64,000 nt of DNA, taken from positions 1 through 64,000 of the forward strand of contig JAXGQE010000002.1 of NCBI GenBank assembly GCA_040766585.1. Direction: 5' to 3'. The notes under the pieces are model-generated. The model was not told where the DNA came from, did no database searches, and saw only the letters and a program-made list of their open reading frames with translations. This stretch comes from JAXGQE01 sp040766585 (lineage in GTDB: Bacteria; Bacillota; SLNR01). The stretch's first letter is position 1. Every line of letters begins with the position of its first letter. This document shows positions 9,511-17,551 of the stretch, in pieces. Position numbers and translations under genes: made by a program.

Positions 9511-10311
9511 TTACCTCCAATTTTTAATAAGCTCCAGCCTTCTTTCCAGCTGGGCAATAGGGATCTGGTTGACTGCAGTTGCGGGTTCTTGTTTCACTTG
9601 TGGAATCTGTGAATCAGGCTCTTTTACTTCCTCTTCCTTACTGGCTCTCAGGTATTTCATCCTCGCCTGAATGCCAGGGAGCTTGTTTCTTAGAGCGTTG
9701 GTCACTGTCATTTGGTCAAAGATAAAGCCACCTGAACCTTCATCTGCCGGTTCTGATTCGTAGAGAATCTTGTCGGCAAACTTCAGCTCGATGGCTTTAT
9801 GGGCACTCATCCAGGTTTCAGCATCCATCATGTGTGAAATCTTCGCTCTGGTAAGTCCTGTCTTTGTTTGATATGCATTGATAATACTTTCTTTCACCTC
9901 ACTGAGCAGGTTAATTCCCACCTGTAGATCCGCCACCTCACCTGCAATAAGCATGGCTGGGTTATGGATCATGATCACTGATAAAGGTGATACACACACT
10001 TCGTCTCCCGCCATGGCAATGACAGAAGCTGCACTGGCTGCCAGTCCATCTATGTGTACACTGATTTTTCCTGGATACTCTTTGAGCATGTTGTAAATCT
10101 GGGCTGCTGCAAAGGTGTCCCCTCCTGGTGAGTGTATCTTTATGACAATGTCATCAGTACCAGGTCCACTACCATAAAGCTCTGTCTTAAACTGTTTAGG
10201 GGTGATGTCATCATCAAACCAGGAAGACTCTGCAATGTACCCTTCAAGATGTAGGGTCCTTATAGCAGGGCCATCTGCTTCATTCACCACCCAGCGCCAA
10301 AATTTATCCAT
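9511..10311 (-). CDS. ClpP-like head maturation (prohead) protease
   Basis: An intact 266-residue S14-family protease. HSPGGD at residues 60-65 supplies the oxyanion region, the nucleophile is Ser93 in GLAASAAS, and the general base is His116 in MIHNP. The Asp position is plausibly in the MMDAETW segment. The enzyme removes the capsid delta domain during prohead maturation. The C-terminal 60 residues are charged and linker-like. ATG 10311 is preceded by AAAAAGGAGG. It sits between portal and capsid genes, the standard HK97-like order. Confidence 0.9.
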   Translation of the reverse strand: MDKFWRWVVNEADGPAIRTLHLEGYIAESSWFDDDITPKQFKTELYGSGPGTDDIVIKIHSPGGDTFAAAQIYNMLKEYPGKISVHIDGLAASAASVIAMAGDEVCVSPLSVIMIHNPAMLIAGEVADLQVGINLLSEVKESIINAYQTKTGLTRAKISHMMDAETWMSAHKAIELKFADKILYESEPADEGSGGFIFDQMTVTNALRNKLPGIQARMKYLRASKEEEVKEPDSQIPQVKQEPATAVNQIPIAQLERRLELIKNWR

Positions 10312-10420
10312 CTAATCGACCTCCTTTTTCCCATAAAAAATGCACTCCCCATTTAGAGAAATGCTGTTAATGCTTAAATTTAACTTTGTAGTTGTCCACA
10401 GAAATGGCCCTACTTATACA

Positions 10421-11662
10421 CTAATCATCAGAACCATCACCACCTGACTCCTGTAAGGTTTTTTTTGCATAAGCTCCTGCCATCTTAAGCGGCAGCATAT
10501 TGCCATTCACAAGATACAAGTCTCCACCATCCACTTCAGAGATGGGATCCATATTCTCCATCCTTCTGACGTCATTGACGGAGAAAAAGCCGTTTTGAAT
10601 ACCTATGGCATATCCATCCATCCTAGATTTATAATCCCCACGCATAAGTGCTGATGCATTGAAGGACACAAAGCAATGACCCTTTTCTTTGTCTAGAAAG
10701 AGCTTCTTGTTCATGGCCTGTTCTATTCGGACCAGCCAAGGCCTGATGGTATGGACCACAAAACTGATGGATTGGTTTTCAATATTACTGAATGAACTCT
10801 TACTAAGGTCCGCCACCATATGGGGTGGAACTTGAAAGATTCTACAGATTTCTTCAATCTGAAACTTCCTCGTCTCAAGAAACTGGGCATCGGAGTTAGG
10901 CATGCTGATGGCTTGATACTGAAGACCATCTTCAAGAACAGCTACTTTATTGCTGTTATTAATTCCCCCATAAGCTGCCTGCCAGGCATCTCTCACCTTT
11001 GTAGGATCCTTAATGGTTCCAGAAGTTGAAAGTATACCACTGGGTGTGGCGTTGTTGGCAAAGAACCTGCCCCCATATTCTTCCGCAGCAATATTGAGGC
11101 CTATGGCATTTTTTGCTAGTGCCACCGGGGAGTAACCCATAACCCCATCAAAGCCAAGACCCGGTACATGAAGAACGTCTTCTGGCCCCAGGTAGTGGGT
11201 GGTATTGTCTTTTCTATACGCATAGTAGAGATTTCCTTTGCTGTCCCGGTCCACCGACATTTTATCCGGAAGCAGCGGATACAAATGAGCTACTTCGCCT
11301 TTGCCATTACGAATAATCTGGCAGTAGGCATTTCCCCAAAGGAGGATGTGAGTCATCATGGTCTCTCTTAAGGTAAAAGATGTCATCTCCGGGTTTGGTT
11401 CATCGTGTAATATCCTGTAGAGCGGGTGATTGTACATCTTCTCCTTTCCCTCGCCTTCGTACTGGTAGGTGTGAAGGGGTAAAGATGCCACTGTCTCTGC
11501 AATGATTCGAACACAGGCAAAAACTGCAGTTGTCTGCATGGAGCTTCGCTCATTGACCACTTTCCCAGATACACTTTGTCCCATATAAAATCTTGGTGCA
11601 TCACTGACTCGATCTGTCGGTTCTGCCCTTGCCCTAAATAGCCAATTTAAAAAGTTCGCCAT
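10421..11662 (-). CDS. Phage portal protein, HK97 family
   Basis: An intact 413-residue portal subunit, which forms the dodecameric DNA channel at the capsid vertex. Signatures include residues 40-75 (TTAVFACVRIIAETVASLPL), HPLYRILHDEPNPEMTSF (about 80-97), the LLWGNAYCQI stretch and, further on, FQIEEICRIFQVPPHMVADL with a following SFSNIENQS. Length is usual for the family. It lies between the large terminase and the protease. A roughly 100-bp spacer separates it from the protease gene. Confidence 0.92.
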   Translation of the reverse strand: MANFLNWLFRARAEPTDRVSDAPRFYMGQSVSGKVVNERSSMQTTAVFACVRIIAETVASLPLHTYQYEGEGKEKMYNHPLYRILHDEPNPEMTSFTLRETMMTHILLWGNAYCQIIRNGKGEVAHLYPLLPDKMSVDRDSKGNLYYAYRKDNTTHYLGPEDVLHVPGLGFDGVMGYSPVALAKNAIGLNIAAEEYGGRFFANNATPSGILSTSGTIKDPTKVRDAWQAAYGGINNSNKVAVLEDGLQYQAISMPNSDAQFLETRKFQIEEICRIFQVPPHMVADLSKSSFSNIENQSISFVVHTIRPWLVRIEQAMNKKLFLDKEKGHCFVSFNASALMRGDYKSRMDGYAIGIQNGFFSVNDVRRMENMDPISEVDGGDLYLVNGNMLPLKMAGAYAKKTLQESGGDGSDD

Positions 11663-11681
11663 ACCTTGTTCTCACTCCCTT

Positions 11682-13238
11682 CTATCCCAGGATGATCATG
11701 TCCCGCTCATCGTAAATGGATCCATCGTCATCCGGTGGATTAACTGTTGCTCTGACAAGCCCCATGATCATGGCCACAATGCCATCTATTTTCTCAGCAG
11801 ACTTTTCCTTGTCCACCTTAATGTTTCCAGCTGGATCTGTCCTGACCACAATGTTATCTGCCATCCATCTTAGAACCGGATGCCCTCCATGGGCTACTTG
11901 CTTACTTAAGATTAGCCTCATCAGATCCTTTGTTGGAGGTGACATATCCTTAAAGCCCTGACCAAAGGGAACCACAGTAAAGCCCATGCCCTCTAGATTC
12001 TGACTCATCTGTGTTGCACCCCAGCGGTCATAGACGATTTCTCTGATATTGTATTTCTCACCAAGGTGCTCGATGAACTTCTCGATAAATCCATAATGGA
12101 CCACATTTCCTTCTGTCAGATTTAAGAGTCCCTGCCGGTGCCAGATGTCATAGGGAACGCTGTCTCTTTTCACCCGCTGATGAAGGGTTTCTTCTGGCAG
12201 CCAAAAGTATGGTAGCACTTGAAACTTGTCTCCTTCTTCAAGTGGTGGAAACACCAACACAAAGGCTGTGATGTCACTGGTGGAGGAAAGGTCCAGACCT
12301 CCGAAGCAGACTCGCCCTTTTAGCTCTTCCGGGTCTACAGTGAAATTACAAAGGTCCCATTTATCCATGGGCATCCATTTGATTTCCTGCTTTAACCACA
12401 TATTGAGCCTCAGTTGTTTAAACAGGGCAAGATCTGCCGGATCGTCCTTCACTTGGTTATAGTGCTCTCTCACACGATCTATAGAAATGGTATGGCCAAG
12501 ACTAGGGTTGGCCTTATACCAGTTGTTTTCATCTTCAATATCTGCATCATCATCCAGTCCATAAATGATGGACAGAAAAGTGGGATCCACTCGTTTGCCT
12601 TCCAGGATGTCCTTTGCCTTTTGATGCATTTCCCAGCCATAGCCTGTGAGTTGATTCCCTGCAGTGGTAAGGTATAAAAAGAGTGGTTGGGTCCTGGCGT
12701 CCCCGGAACCAGTGGTCAGCATTTTGGCCAGGTCCGGATTTGGATAGGTCCATATCTCATCCAGGATAACGCATGAGGCATTTATCCCAGACTTTGATTT
12801 AACATCGGAGCTTAGAACCTGATAGAAGCTCCCAGTCTTTGGGTAGGTGATTCGCTTTGTGGACCTTACTAGGTTAGTCACTTTTGATAGGGTTGGATTC
12901 CCTTCCACAAAGTTCATGCTGGTGTTGAAAATGATGCTGGCCTGCTGTCGATCACAGGCAGCTACATAAACCTCTGCATTGGGTTCCCCATCTGCTAAAA
13001 GCATGTAAAGGGCAATTGCTGCTCCAAGTTCTGACTTGCCATTTTTCTTTCCGATTTCCACATAGGCGGTTCGGTACTGGCGGGTGCCATCTTCTCTTAA
13101 GGTTCCAAAGAGGCGTCTCACCAGATCCTGTTCCCAGGGAAGTAACTTAAAAGGCTGACCGGCCCATTTGCCTTTGGTCAGCTTAAGCTCTTGAATAAAG
13201 TTAATGGCGTGGTTCGCATGAGCTTCACTATAAGGCAT
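11682..13238 (-). CDS. terL: Terminase large subunit
   Basis: I chose ATG 13238 because AAAGGAGGAG lies just before it; the frame opens 18 bases further up. The 518-residue protein has the packaging ATPase with a Walker A-like EIGKKNGKSE (61-70), Walker B CVILDE (156-161) and a nuclease domain starting FGGLDLSSTSD (313-323). Together with TerS it cuts concatemeric DNA and pumps it through the portal. It follows TerS by 22 bp, suggesting coupled synthesis. No frame problems are visible. Confidence 0.95.
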   Translation of the reverse strand: MPYSEAHANHAINFIQELKLTKGKWAGQPFKLLPWEQDLVRRLFGTLREDGTRQYRTAYVEIGKKNGKSELGAAIALYMLLADGEPNAEVYVAACDRQQASIIFNTSMNFVEGNPTLSKVTNLVRSTKRITYPKTGSFYQVLSSDVKSKSGINASCVILDEIWTYPNPDLAKMLTTGSGDARTQPLFLYLTTAGNQLTGYGWEMHQKAKDILEGKRVDPTFLSIIYGLDDDADIEDENNWYKANPSLGHTISIDRVREHYNQVKDDPADLALFKQLRLNMWLKQEIKWMPMDKWDLCNFTVDPEELKGRVCFGGLDLSSTSDITAFVLVFPPLEEGDKFQVLPYFWLPEETLHQRVKRDSVPYDIWHRQGLLNLTEGNVVHYGFIEKFIEHLGEKYNIREIVYDRWGATQMSQNLEGMGFTVVPFGQGFKDMSPPTKDLMRLILSKQVAHGGHPVLRWMADNIVVRTDPAGNIKVDKEKSAEKIDGIVAMIMGLVRATVNPPDDDGSIYDERDMIILG

Positions 13239-13259
13239 CTGGTCTCCTCCTTTCACTCG

Positions 13260-13769
13260 TTAATCATCATCCCTTCTTAAAAGCTCTTCTGCCTTGGGGA
13301 TGTTTCCTAGAAGCTCTGCCATGGCATCTCCCTCTATGGTGTTACCGCTATTATTGATGTTTAATCTGCTTCTAGCCGATGGACTAAGGCCAAGCTCTGA
13401 GCAGAAGTTTCTCATCTGCTTTAGGTTCTGCTGTGCAATGGACACCTGAGGAATCTGCTGAATGTATCCTGAGGCAGTCTTTAAGATGGATCCATGCTTT
13501 GAGATAAACACCTCTGCTTCTTTCCATCTGGCATACGCCTGACAGTACCCAGCAAAAGTAGCCATATCCACCTCAGTCAGTAGCCCCATTGTTTCGAGTT
13601 CTTTTGATAACCTTCTCCATTCTTTTTTGGCATCTGGTTCCAGCCATGACGGGCACTTAGGTGCGGTTTGCTTGGGTTTTGGTTCATTTCTATTTAACGG
13701 TCTTTTCCCTGGATTACCTTCCAGCTCCTTAATCGCTGTTGGTTTTGGTGGTCTTCCTCTACCTGCCAT
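13260..13769 (-). CDS. terS: Terminase small subunit, P27 family
   Basis: ATG 13769 is preferred because GAAGGAGGTG lies at proper distance. The 169-residue product starts MAGRGRPPKPTAIKELEGNPG and carries a PSWLEPDAKKEWRRL helix and an SPSARSRL motif near the C-terminus, as P27-type small terminases do. It recognises the packaging site and recruits the large subunit. A terminator-like hairpin precedes it, separating it from the small accessory genes. Confidence 0.92.
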   Translation of the reverse strand: MAGRGRPPKPTAIKELEGNPGKRPLNRNEPKPKQTAPKCPSWLEPDAKKEWRRLSKELETMGLLTEVDMATFAGYCQAYARWKEAEVFISKHGSILKTASGYIQQIPQVSIAQQNLKQMRNFCSELGLSPSARSRLNINNSGNTIEGDAMAELLGNIPKAEELLRRDDD

Positions 13770-13791
13770 AACTTTCACCTCCTTCATTTGT

Positions 13792-13828
13792 GGTAAAAAA
13801 AAGGAACCTTCTTTTAAAAGTCCCTACC
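13792..13828 (-). terminator. Rho-independent terminator-like hairpin before terS
   Basis: On the minus strand GGTAGGGAC pairs with GTTCC across a TTTTAAAAGAAG loop and is followed by a run of eight T. It lies in the 126-bp gap between the zinc-ribbon gene and terS. It may partly isolate the packaging operon from upstream accessory genes. Confidence 0.5.
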
Positions 13829-13895
13829 ATTCATTATTCTTTACTACACATTGTTTTCTATCTGCATAAAACTAAGTGCTTTTTGTGCATCATGG

Positions 13896-14105
13896 TTATC
13901 TCCCTCGAACTCCTTTATAGTTATAGTTTCCTTTTCGAATCTCTTCATGGTCTGCATCCACAGCACTTTTGTATTCTGGCTCTTTTGTTTCCTTTTCTTT
14001 ACAGCTCATGCAGATGCAGTGCTCATTAAACATTGACATGATTCGCCCGCCTTCTAAGCTACCACCGCAGCGGTCACAATGTTTTTGACTAAAAAATCGA
14101 TCCAT
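13896..14105 (-). CDS. Small zinc-ribbon phage protein (69 aa)
   Basis: This 69-residue ORF has two Cys pairs, CDRCGG at residues 10-15 and CICMSC around 30-35, spaced like a treble-clef or zinc-ribbon fold, then a basic, charged tail. It follows the preceding small gene by 12 bp in the same operon. Related small Cys-rich proteins lie just upstream of terminases in Clostridia phages, with no assigned function. A DNA- or protein-binding role is only a guess from the fold. Confidence 0.55.
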   Translation of the reverse strand: MDRFFSQKHCDRCGGSLEGGRIMSMFNEHCICMSCKEKETKEPEYKSAVDADHEEIRKGNYNYKGVRGR

Positions 14106-14117
14106 TTCTCTTCCCTC

Positions 14118-14306
14118 CTACTCTATGTCCACATAATCCATCAACATGGCCAGGGCCTCATCATAATTCTTGGCTTCAGTGGTTATTCGCTTAAACATCT
14201 CATCTGCTTTTTCAGGCTCCCCAGCTTCTTTTAGAGTTCTTGATACAATCCCCATGAGATTAAAAATATTACCATCCTCACCTATAAGCCTACATTTAGG
14301 TTTCAT
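14118..14306 (-). CDS. Small conserved phage protein (about 62 aa)
   Basis: I prefer ATG 14306 (MKPKCRLIGEDGNIFNL), which overlaps the stop of the upstream gene by 11 bp, over the more upstream ORF start. The product is helical, with a conserved-looking GEDGNIFNLMGIVSRTLK segment and an acidic C-terminus (LMDYVDIE). No known enzymatic motif is visible. Its coupling to the 273-residue upstream gene suggests joint expression. Function unknown. Confidence 0.55.
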   Translation of the reverse strand: MKPKCRLIGEDGNIFNLMGIVSRTLKEAGEPEKADEMFKRITTEAKNYDEALAMLMDYVDIE

Positions 14307-15117
14307 CAGTTTCACCAACCTTTCTAAATGCACCACTTCCTTCCAAGTGTTTAAGAAGTGTCATTCTACTTCCCTTATACTCGGGACCATTCATCCCAAT
14401 GCGAATCAGCCAAGTTCTAAGGGCATACTTGGGATTATCATCTTGGGCCTGTTTGTAGGATGCTCGATTTAAGGTTCTTCCGTAGTTTGCTATGAGAACA
14501 CATAAATCTTGAAATGCCCTGATCCTTTCTGGATTCAAATTTACACTGTAAAGTTTGAAGGTGAAGGTCTTCTCCTCAAAATCAATCTGAAATCCTGGAC
14601 ACCTATTTGCCCCTATTTTTTTAATAGCTTCTTTGAGTCCCTCTAAGTCCTTGATCTCAATTTTGCTCAGGACTTCAGCAAACCCATCATCCACGAAAGC
14701 TTCTTCTGTTTCAAAAGCCATCATAATGAGTCGCTGTTTGCTATAAAGCATGTTGATAATATTCTTCAGGCTATCAGCTGTATGCTCTTCAAAGTTTAGC
14801 TTAATTTCAATCCCATTAAGCTCTTCTAATGAATTAGTTGCTTCAGGATTTTGAGCTGCCTCATGAATCTCACCTTCATTCATCTGCACTTTATCACTTT
14901 GCTCTTGATCAGTCAGTGGCTCTGGTTCCAAGTGTTGATTCAGGATTTCTTCCATTGTGATGGACTCTCCGTCTCCTCTGGTAATGTTGCCGTGTCTGTC
15001 AATGGTGTAGACTTCCGTTTCTGTTAAGATTTCATAAGAGAGGCTTGGAACGCCTAGGTATTTAGGTTTCACACCAAAGTGATTGCCCAGCTGTTTGATG
15101 ATTTCTTTCCGGTCCAT
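14296..15117 (-). CDS. Phage protein of unknown function with amidoligase-like C-terminal segment (273 aa)
   Basis: The N-terminal ~50 residues contain VKPKYLGVPSLSYEI and TEVYTIDRHGNITR, followed by an acidic linker (about 60-105). The C-terminal half contains FKLYSVNLNPERIRAFQDLCVLI and a final ALRTWLIRIGMNGPEYKGSR followed by LLKHLEGSGAFR. The same kind of ending can be glimpsed in the disrupted amidoligase gene about 2 kb away (CKYLDGSAAWRF), so the two probably share a module. No amidoligase catalytic motifs are present here, so I do not call it an enzyme. Homologues are sometimes labelled virulence-related proteins in Clostridia; that name has no functional content. Confidence 0.55.
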   Translation of the reverse strand: MDRKEIIKQLGNHFGVKPKYLGVPSLSYEILTETEVYTIDRHGNITRGDGESITMEEILNQHLEPEPLTDQEQSDKVQMNEGEIHEAAQNPEATNSLEELNGIEIKLNFEEHTADSLKNIINMLYSKQRLIMMAFETEEAFVDDGFAEVLSKIEIKDLEGLKEAIKKIGANRCPGFQIDFEEKTFTFKLYSVNLNPERIRAFQDLCVLIANYGRTLNRASYKQAQDDNPKYALRTWLIRIGMNGPEYKGSRMTLLKHLEGSGAFRKVGETDET

Positions 15118-15150
15118 TTTTTTTCATTCCTCCTTGTGTTTTGGTACTTA

Positions 15151-15166
15151 CATATATCACTCTAAA
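15151..15166 (-). promoter_or_regulatory. Dispersed upstream element, copy 1
   Basis: The minus strand reads TTTAGAGTGATATATG here, about 35 bases upstream of the 15117 start codon. The identical 16-mer occurs at 15841-15856, and a core of it (TTTAGAGTGAT) at 17487-17497. Each copy is followed by a GTAC within 15 bases and then a gene start. It may be a shared promoter or activator site. No convincing -35/-10 pair fits it. Confidence 0.4.
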
Positions 15167-15262
15167 CACAAGATATAGCAAGAGGTTTTTCAGCATTGTG
15201 GGATCATTAATGTACTTAATTTTCAGCATTCCAATAACAGTGCGGGTATTTTGGTGTACTAC

Positions 15263-15288
15263 TTAAAAAAGGGCAATGTGCCCTTCTT
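15263..15288 (-). terminator. Rho-independent terminator
   Basis: A perfect 7-bp stem (AAGGGCA / TGCCCTT) with a 3-base loop at 15269-15285 is followed on the minus strand by TTTTTT. It lies just after the stop of the 15294-15604 gene. The stretch from here to 15117 (about 145 bp) holds only the upstream element and leader of the next gene. Confidence 0.75.
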
Positions 15289-15293
15289 TAGTT

Positions 15294-15604
15294 TTAAAGT
15301 TCAATACCGGTATAACGCGGGTAATCATACCCTTCCGTATTTATCAGGACCTTCTCAGCTGTGTCGATGTTTACGACTCTGATGCATCTGATTCTACCCT
15401 CTTGGTCCATCCCTCCATCTTCTGCTGTGATCCAAGTCTGATCCTTTAAAAAGTCTTGGGTAAAATCTCTGAACTCTTCATCCTTTAAAATCACTTCTCT
15501 GGTGATAGTGTATGGCTGCCCTTTTTTCCCTCTTTTATGGCTCGGTGGGTAAGTTCTTTAAGCTCTACCAGATTACATACTTTTCTACCGAATAATGCGT
15601 TCAT
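15294..15604 (-). pseudogene. Small conserved phage protein (about 103 codons) with one frameshift
   Basis: ATG 15604 begins MNALFGRKVCNLVELKELTH and reads to KEGKKG. The frame then breaks at AAAAAAGGGCAGCC, where one extra G would join it to YTITREVILKDEEFRDFTQ and on to EGYDYPRYTGIEL and the stop at 15294. The restored protein would be about 103 residues, soluble and acidic. Its function is unknown. Homologues of this type are common accessory genes in Clostridia siphophages. The single homopolymer loss makes a sequencing error as likely as a real mutation. Confidence 0.6.
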
Positions 15605-15619
15605 CCCTTTACTTTCTCC

Positions 15620-15799
15620 CTACCACTCTTTTGAAATATCCTGTTTCCAAAATTCCGCCATCTCACTGGATGTGTAGATCAGGCATTCATCATCGCTTTC
15701 TTCAATAGGTGCTAGGATAATATCCCGATCCCATTTGCCAGCGATTTCATAAACCTTACCACTTCTGTTTTCAAACCTGTCTTTCTTCTGAATCCTCAC
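15620..15799 (-). CDS. Small phage protein (59 aa), GTG start
   Basis: I choose GTG 15799 because AAGGAGG lies 8 bases upstream; the frame itself extends to 15871. The product (VRIQKKDRFENRSGKVYEIAG, quoted in part) is a short beta-rich protein with an acidic patch (EESDDECL) and no assignable motif. It sits between the cyclotransferase-like gene and the preceding small gene, behind copy 2 of the repeated upstream element. Function unknown. Confidence 0.5.
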   Translation of the reverse strand: MRIQKKDRFENRSGKVYEIAGKWDRDIILAPIEESDDECLIYTSSEMAEFWKQDISKEW

Positions 15800-15840
15800 T
15801 TTATTTGACCTCCTTGCATTTTGTTTGCTTTTAGTACTAC

Positions 15841-15856
15841 CATATATCACTCTAAA
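15841..15856 (-). promoter_or_regulatory. Dispersed upstream element, copy 2
   Basis: An exact 16-base match to the element at 15151-15166 (minus strand TTTAGAGTGATATATG), followed by GTAGTACTAAAA and, 42 bases on, the GTG start at 15799. It overlaps the end of the cyclotransferase-like gene region, so conservation is not explained by coding constraint shared with copy 1. Confidence 0.4.
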
Positions 15857-15874
15857 GCTACATAAATGCAAGCC

Positions 15875-16387
15875 TTATCTTGAAAATGATGTATATTCTC
15901 TAAGGCTTATAGAAAGCTCGGTGGATACTTCTTTATTACATTTTTCACTGATAACTAAAGCTTCTTCTAGAAGCGCCATCAAAAACCGGCTGCCTTATAA
16001 CCTTCTTTTACGATATAGATAACTTCTGCATGGAAGATTAAGATGGATCCTCTCTAAAATCTTATCAGTCGTGATGTACACCATGGATGTGATGATTGTT
16101 CCATCATCCAAGGTGACTTTCACATCTTCCTTTTCATAAAACCTGGGATAGCCCTCATAAAAGTCCAGTGCCTGTTCATCTTCCGGCTCAAGTTCCCAAA
16201 CAACTACCGGAACTTTACCACCATTTTTCTCAATGGTGCAGTAGGCGTTTTCCATCTGACCTTTAAATAGTAAACGGTATCCTTTTATAAACCCTTTGCC
16301 ATAGACAACCAGCCACTTGCCTCATAGCCATTTGGCCGAGATTGAGATTGGACCCATAGGCAGCGTTTTAGTCTTTTTCACTTTCAT
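15875..16387 (-). pseudogene. Gamma-glutamylcyclotransferase-like (AIG2/GGCT) protein, frame disrupted
   Basis: Start ATG 16387 (MKVKKTK). In a shifted frame the family signature AYGSNLNLGQMAMR is readable at about 16325-16363, followed by GKGFIKGYRLLFKGQ and then the open stretch with VPVVVWELEPEDEQALDFYEGYP (partly quoted: VVVWELEPEDEQALDFYEG), where the Glu is the expected catalytic acid. The end reads LLEEALVISEKCNKEVS in yet another frame to a stop at 15875. The fold cleaves or cyclises gamma-glutamyl amides. It is downstream of and almost touching an amidoligase gene, and that pairing is known from peptide-forming/peptide-removing operons. At least four indels break it. Confidence 0.7.
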
Positions 16388-16389
16388 TA

Positions 16390-17438
16390 TCACATCATCG
16401 CTTTCTTAAAGAGCGGTTTATCCCCTCCTGCTTCGCCTGTGTAGGCTTTTGTTTTAAAGCTGGGAACCCTTCTACCACCTTAAGAGCGATACTCCCGCTT
16501 GGTGGATTTAAAGGCGCCGCTTTTGAACATCTATGCGGCAGTGCAAAATCTCCAGGCTGCACTGCCATCTAAGTATTTGCAAAGGTGCTCCTGCAGTTCT
16601 TGAAATCATCTCCGATAAAGCCGATTCAGTTAAAGCATATTCCTGCATAGAGCCTGGGTTTTTCAATCTGTAGCTTCTTGCTGCACAGCACTTTTTGATC
16701 AGGCCTGGTGGTTCATGGCAAGGCTTAAAGCAATGTAGCTTCAGATACTTTCCTGCGTGAAGGTTCCGTTAAGAGCCTAAGTTCAGCCGTTCCGCATCCG
16801 TTAAAAAAGCTATGAAGGTTTAGAAAATGGTATCTACTTTCATGGTAGTGTCTTCTCTTCTGTCGCTGTAGTCTTGTTACCAGATATCTTCAATCTGCTT
16901 CATGGTGGTTGGCTTTTTCTTGTTCATTCTCTACAAGGTTTTGATGTCTTTTTACAGTAGTGCATTCTTCTTCTCTCTATTTGAGGGCATCGTATAAAGG
17001 TCGTTTCTTGAGTAGATAAGGTTCATGAAGTTTCTGATGGACCTCCAGTGTGTAGTCCCTGCCATCTAGGTGGATGTGAATCCCTGTGCAATTTTTGCTC
17101 TTCTGAAAATGCTCAGCTTTTCTTAGTTTTCTAACTATCTCCTGAAGGCTTTCTGTGTCTTTTCGTAGTTAGGATTGGACTGAGCAGTTCGGCACCATAT
17201 TCTTTGTAAGCTGAAACTTTCTGGCCGCCTGATTTCTTTTAGTGGTTATACTTCCGTCATCACTTTCCACTTTCGTCCATCCGGTGCTGTGATTCTAAAG
17301 GTCCCGTAGTAATCGTAAGCTCCTCGAAGGCTGCCACTGAAGTACTCTGCTACAATCTTAGCTGCTTTTCTTCTTGTGATTCCTGTAAATTCAATCTCGA
17401 TGCCAAAGTTGCCTCTTTAAAAAATCCTTGTTTGCCAT
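16390..17438 (-). pseudogene. Amidoligase-family enzyme (ATP-grasp-like COOH-NH2 ligase), heavily disrupted
   Basis: ATG 17438 begins MANKDFLKR, and the next frame reads FGIEIEFTGITRRKAAKIVA. Further pieces in other frames are YKEYGAELLSPILT, a KNCTGIHIHLDGRDYT segment with the family's His-x-His, and a terminal CKYLDGSAAWRF. This order (FGxExE, GxELxSP, HxHxD) is the amidoligase_2 pattern. I count more than ten small indels over about 1 kb, many being shortened homopolymers (ACTACGAAAAGAC for ACTTACGAAAAAGAC). These enzymes join a carboxylate to an amine using ATP and are proposed to tag peptides or cell-wall material. The partner gene immediately downstream is cyclotransferase-like. Confidence 0.75.
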
Positions 17439-17485
17439 GGTATTTTTCCCTTTCTCATTTAGGTGTGTTCTTCAGTCATGTACGC

Positions 17486-17498
17486 CATCACTCTAAAC
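17486..17498 (-). promoter_or_regulatory. Dispersed upstream element, copy 3 (diverged)
   Basis: The minus strand carries GTTTAGAGTGATG, sharing an 11-base core with the two exact copies, again followed by GTACATGAC and, about 50 bases on, the amidoligase start. The region 17439-17551 has no ORF of its own. Confidence 0.3.
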
Positions 17499-17551
17499 GA
17501 GATATATGGATTAAAATGAGAAAATACTGTATTGTTGCCATCTTGAAATTC

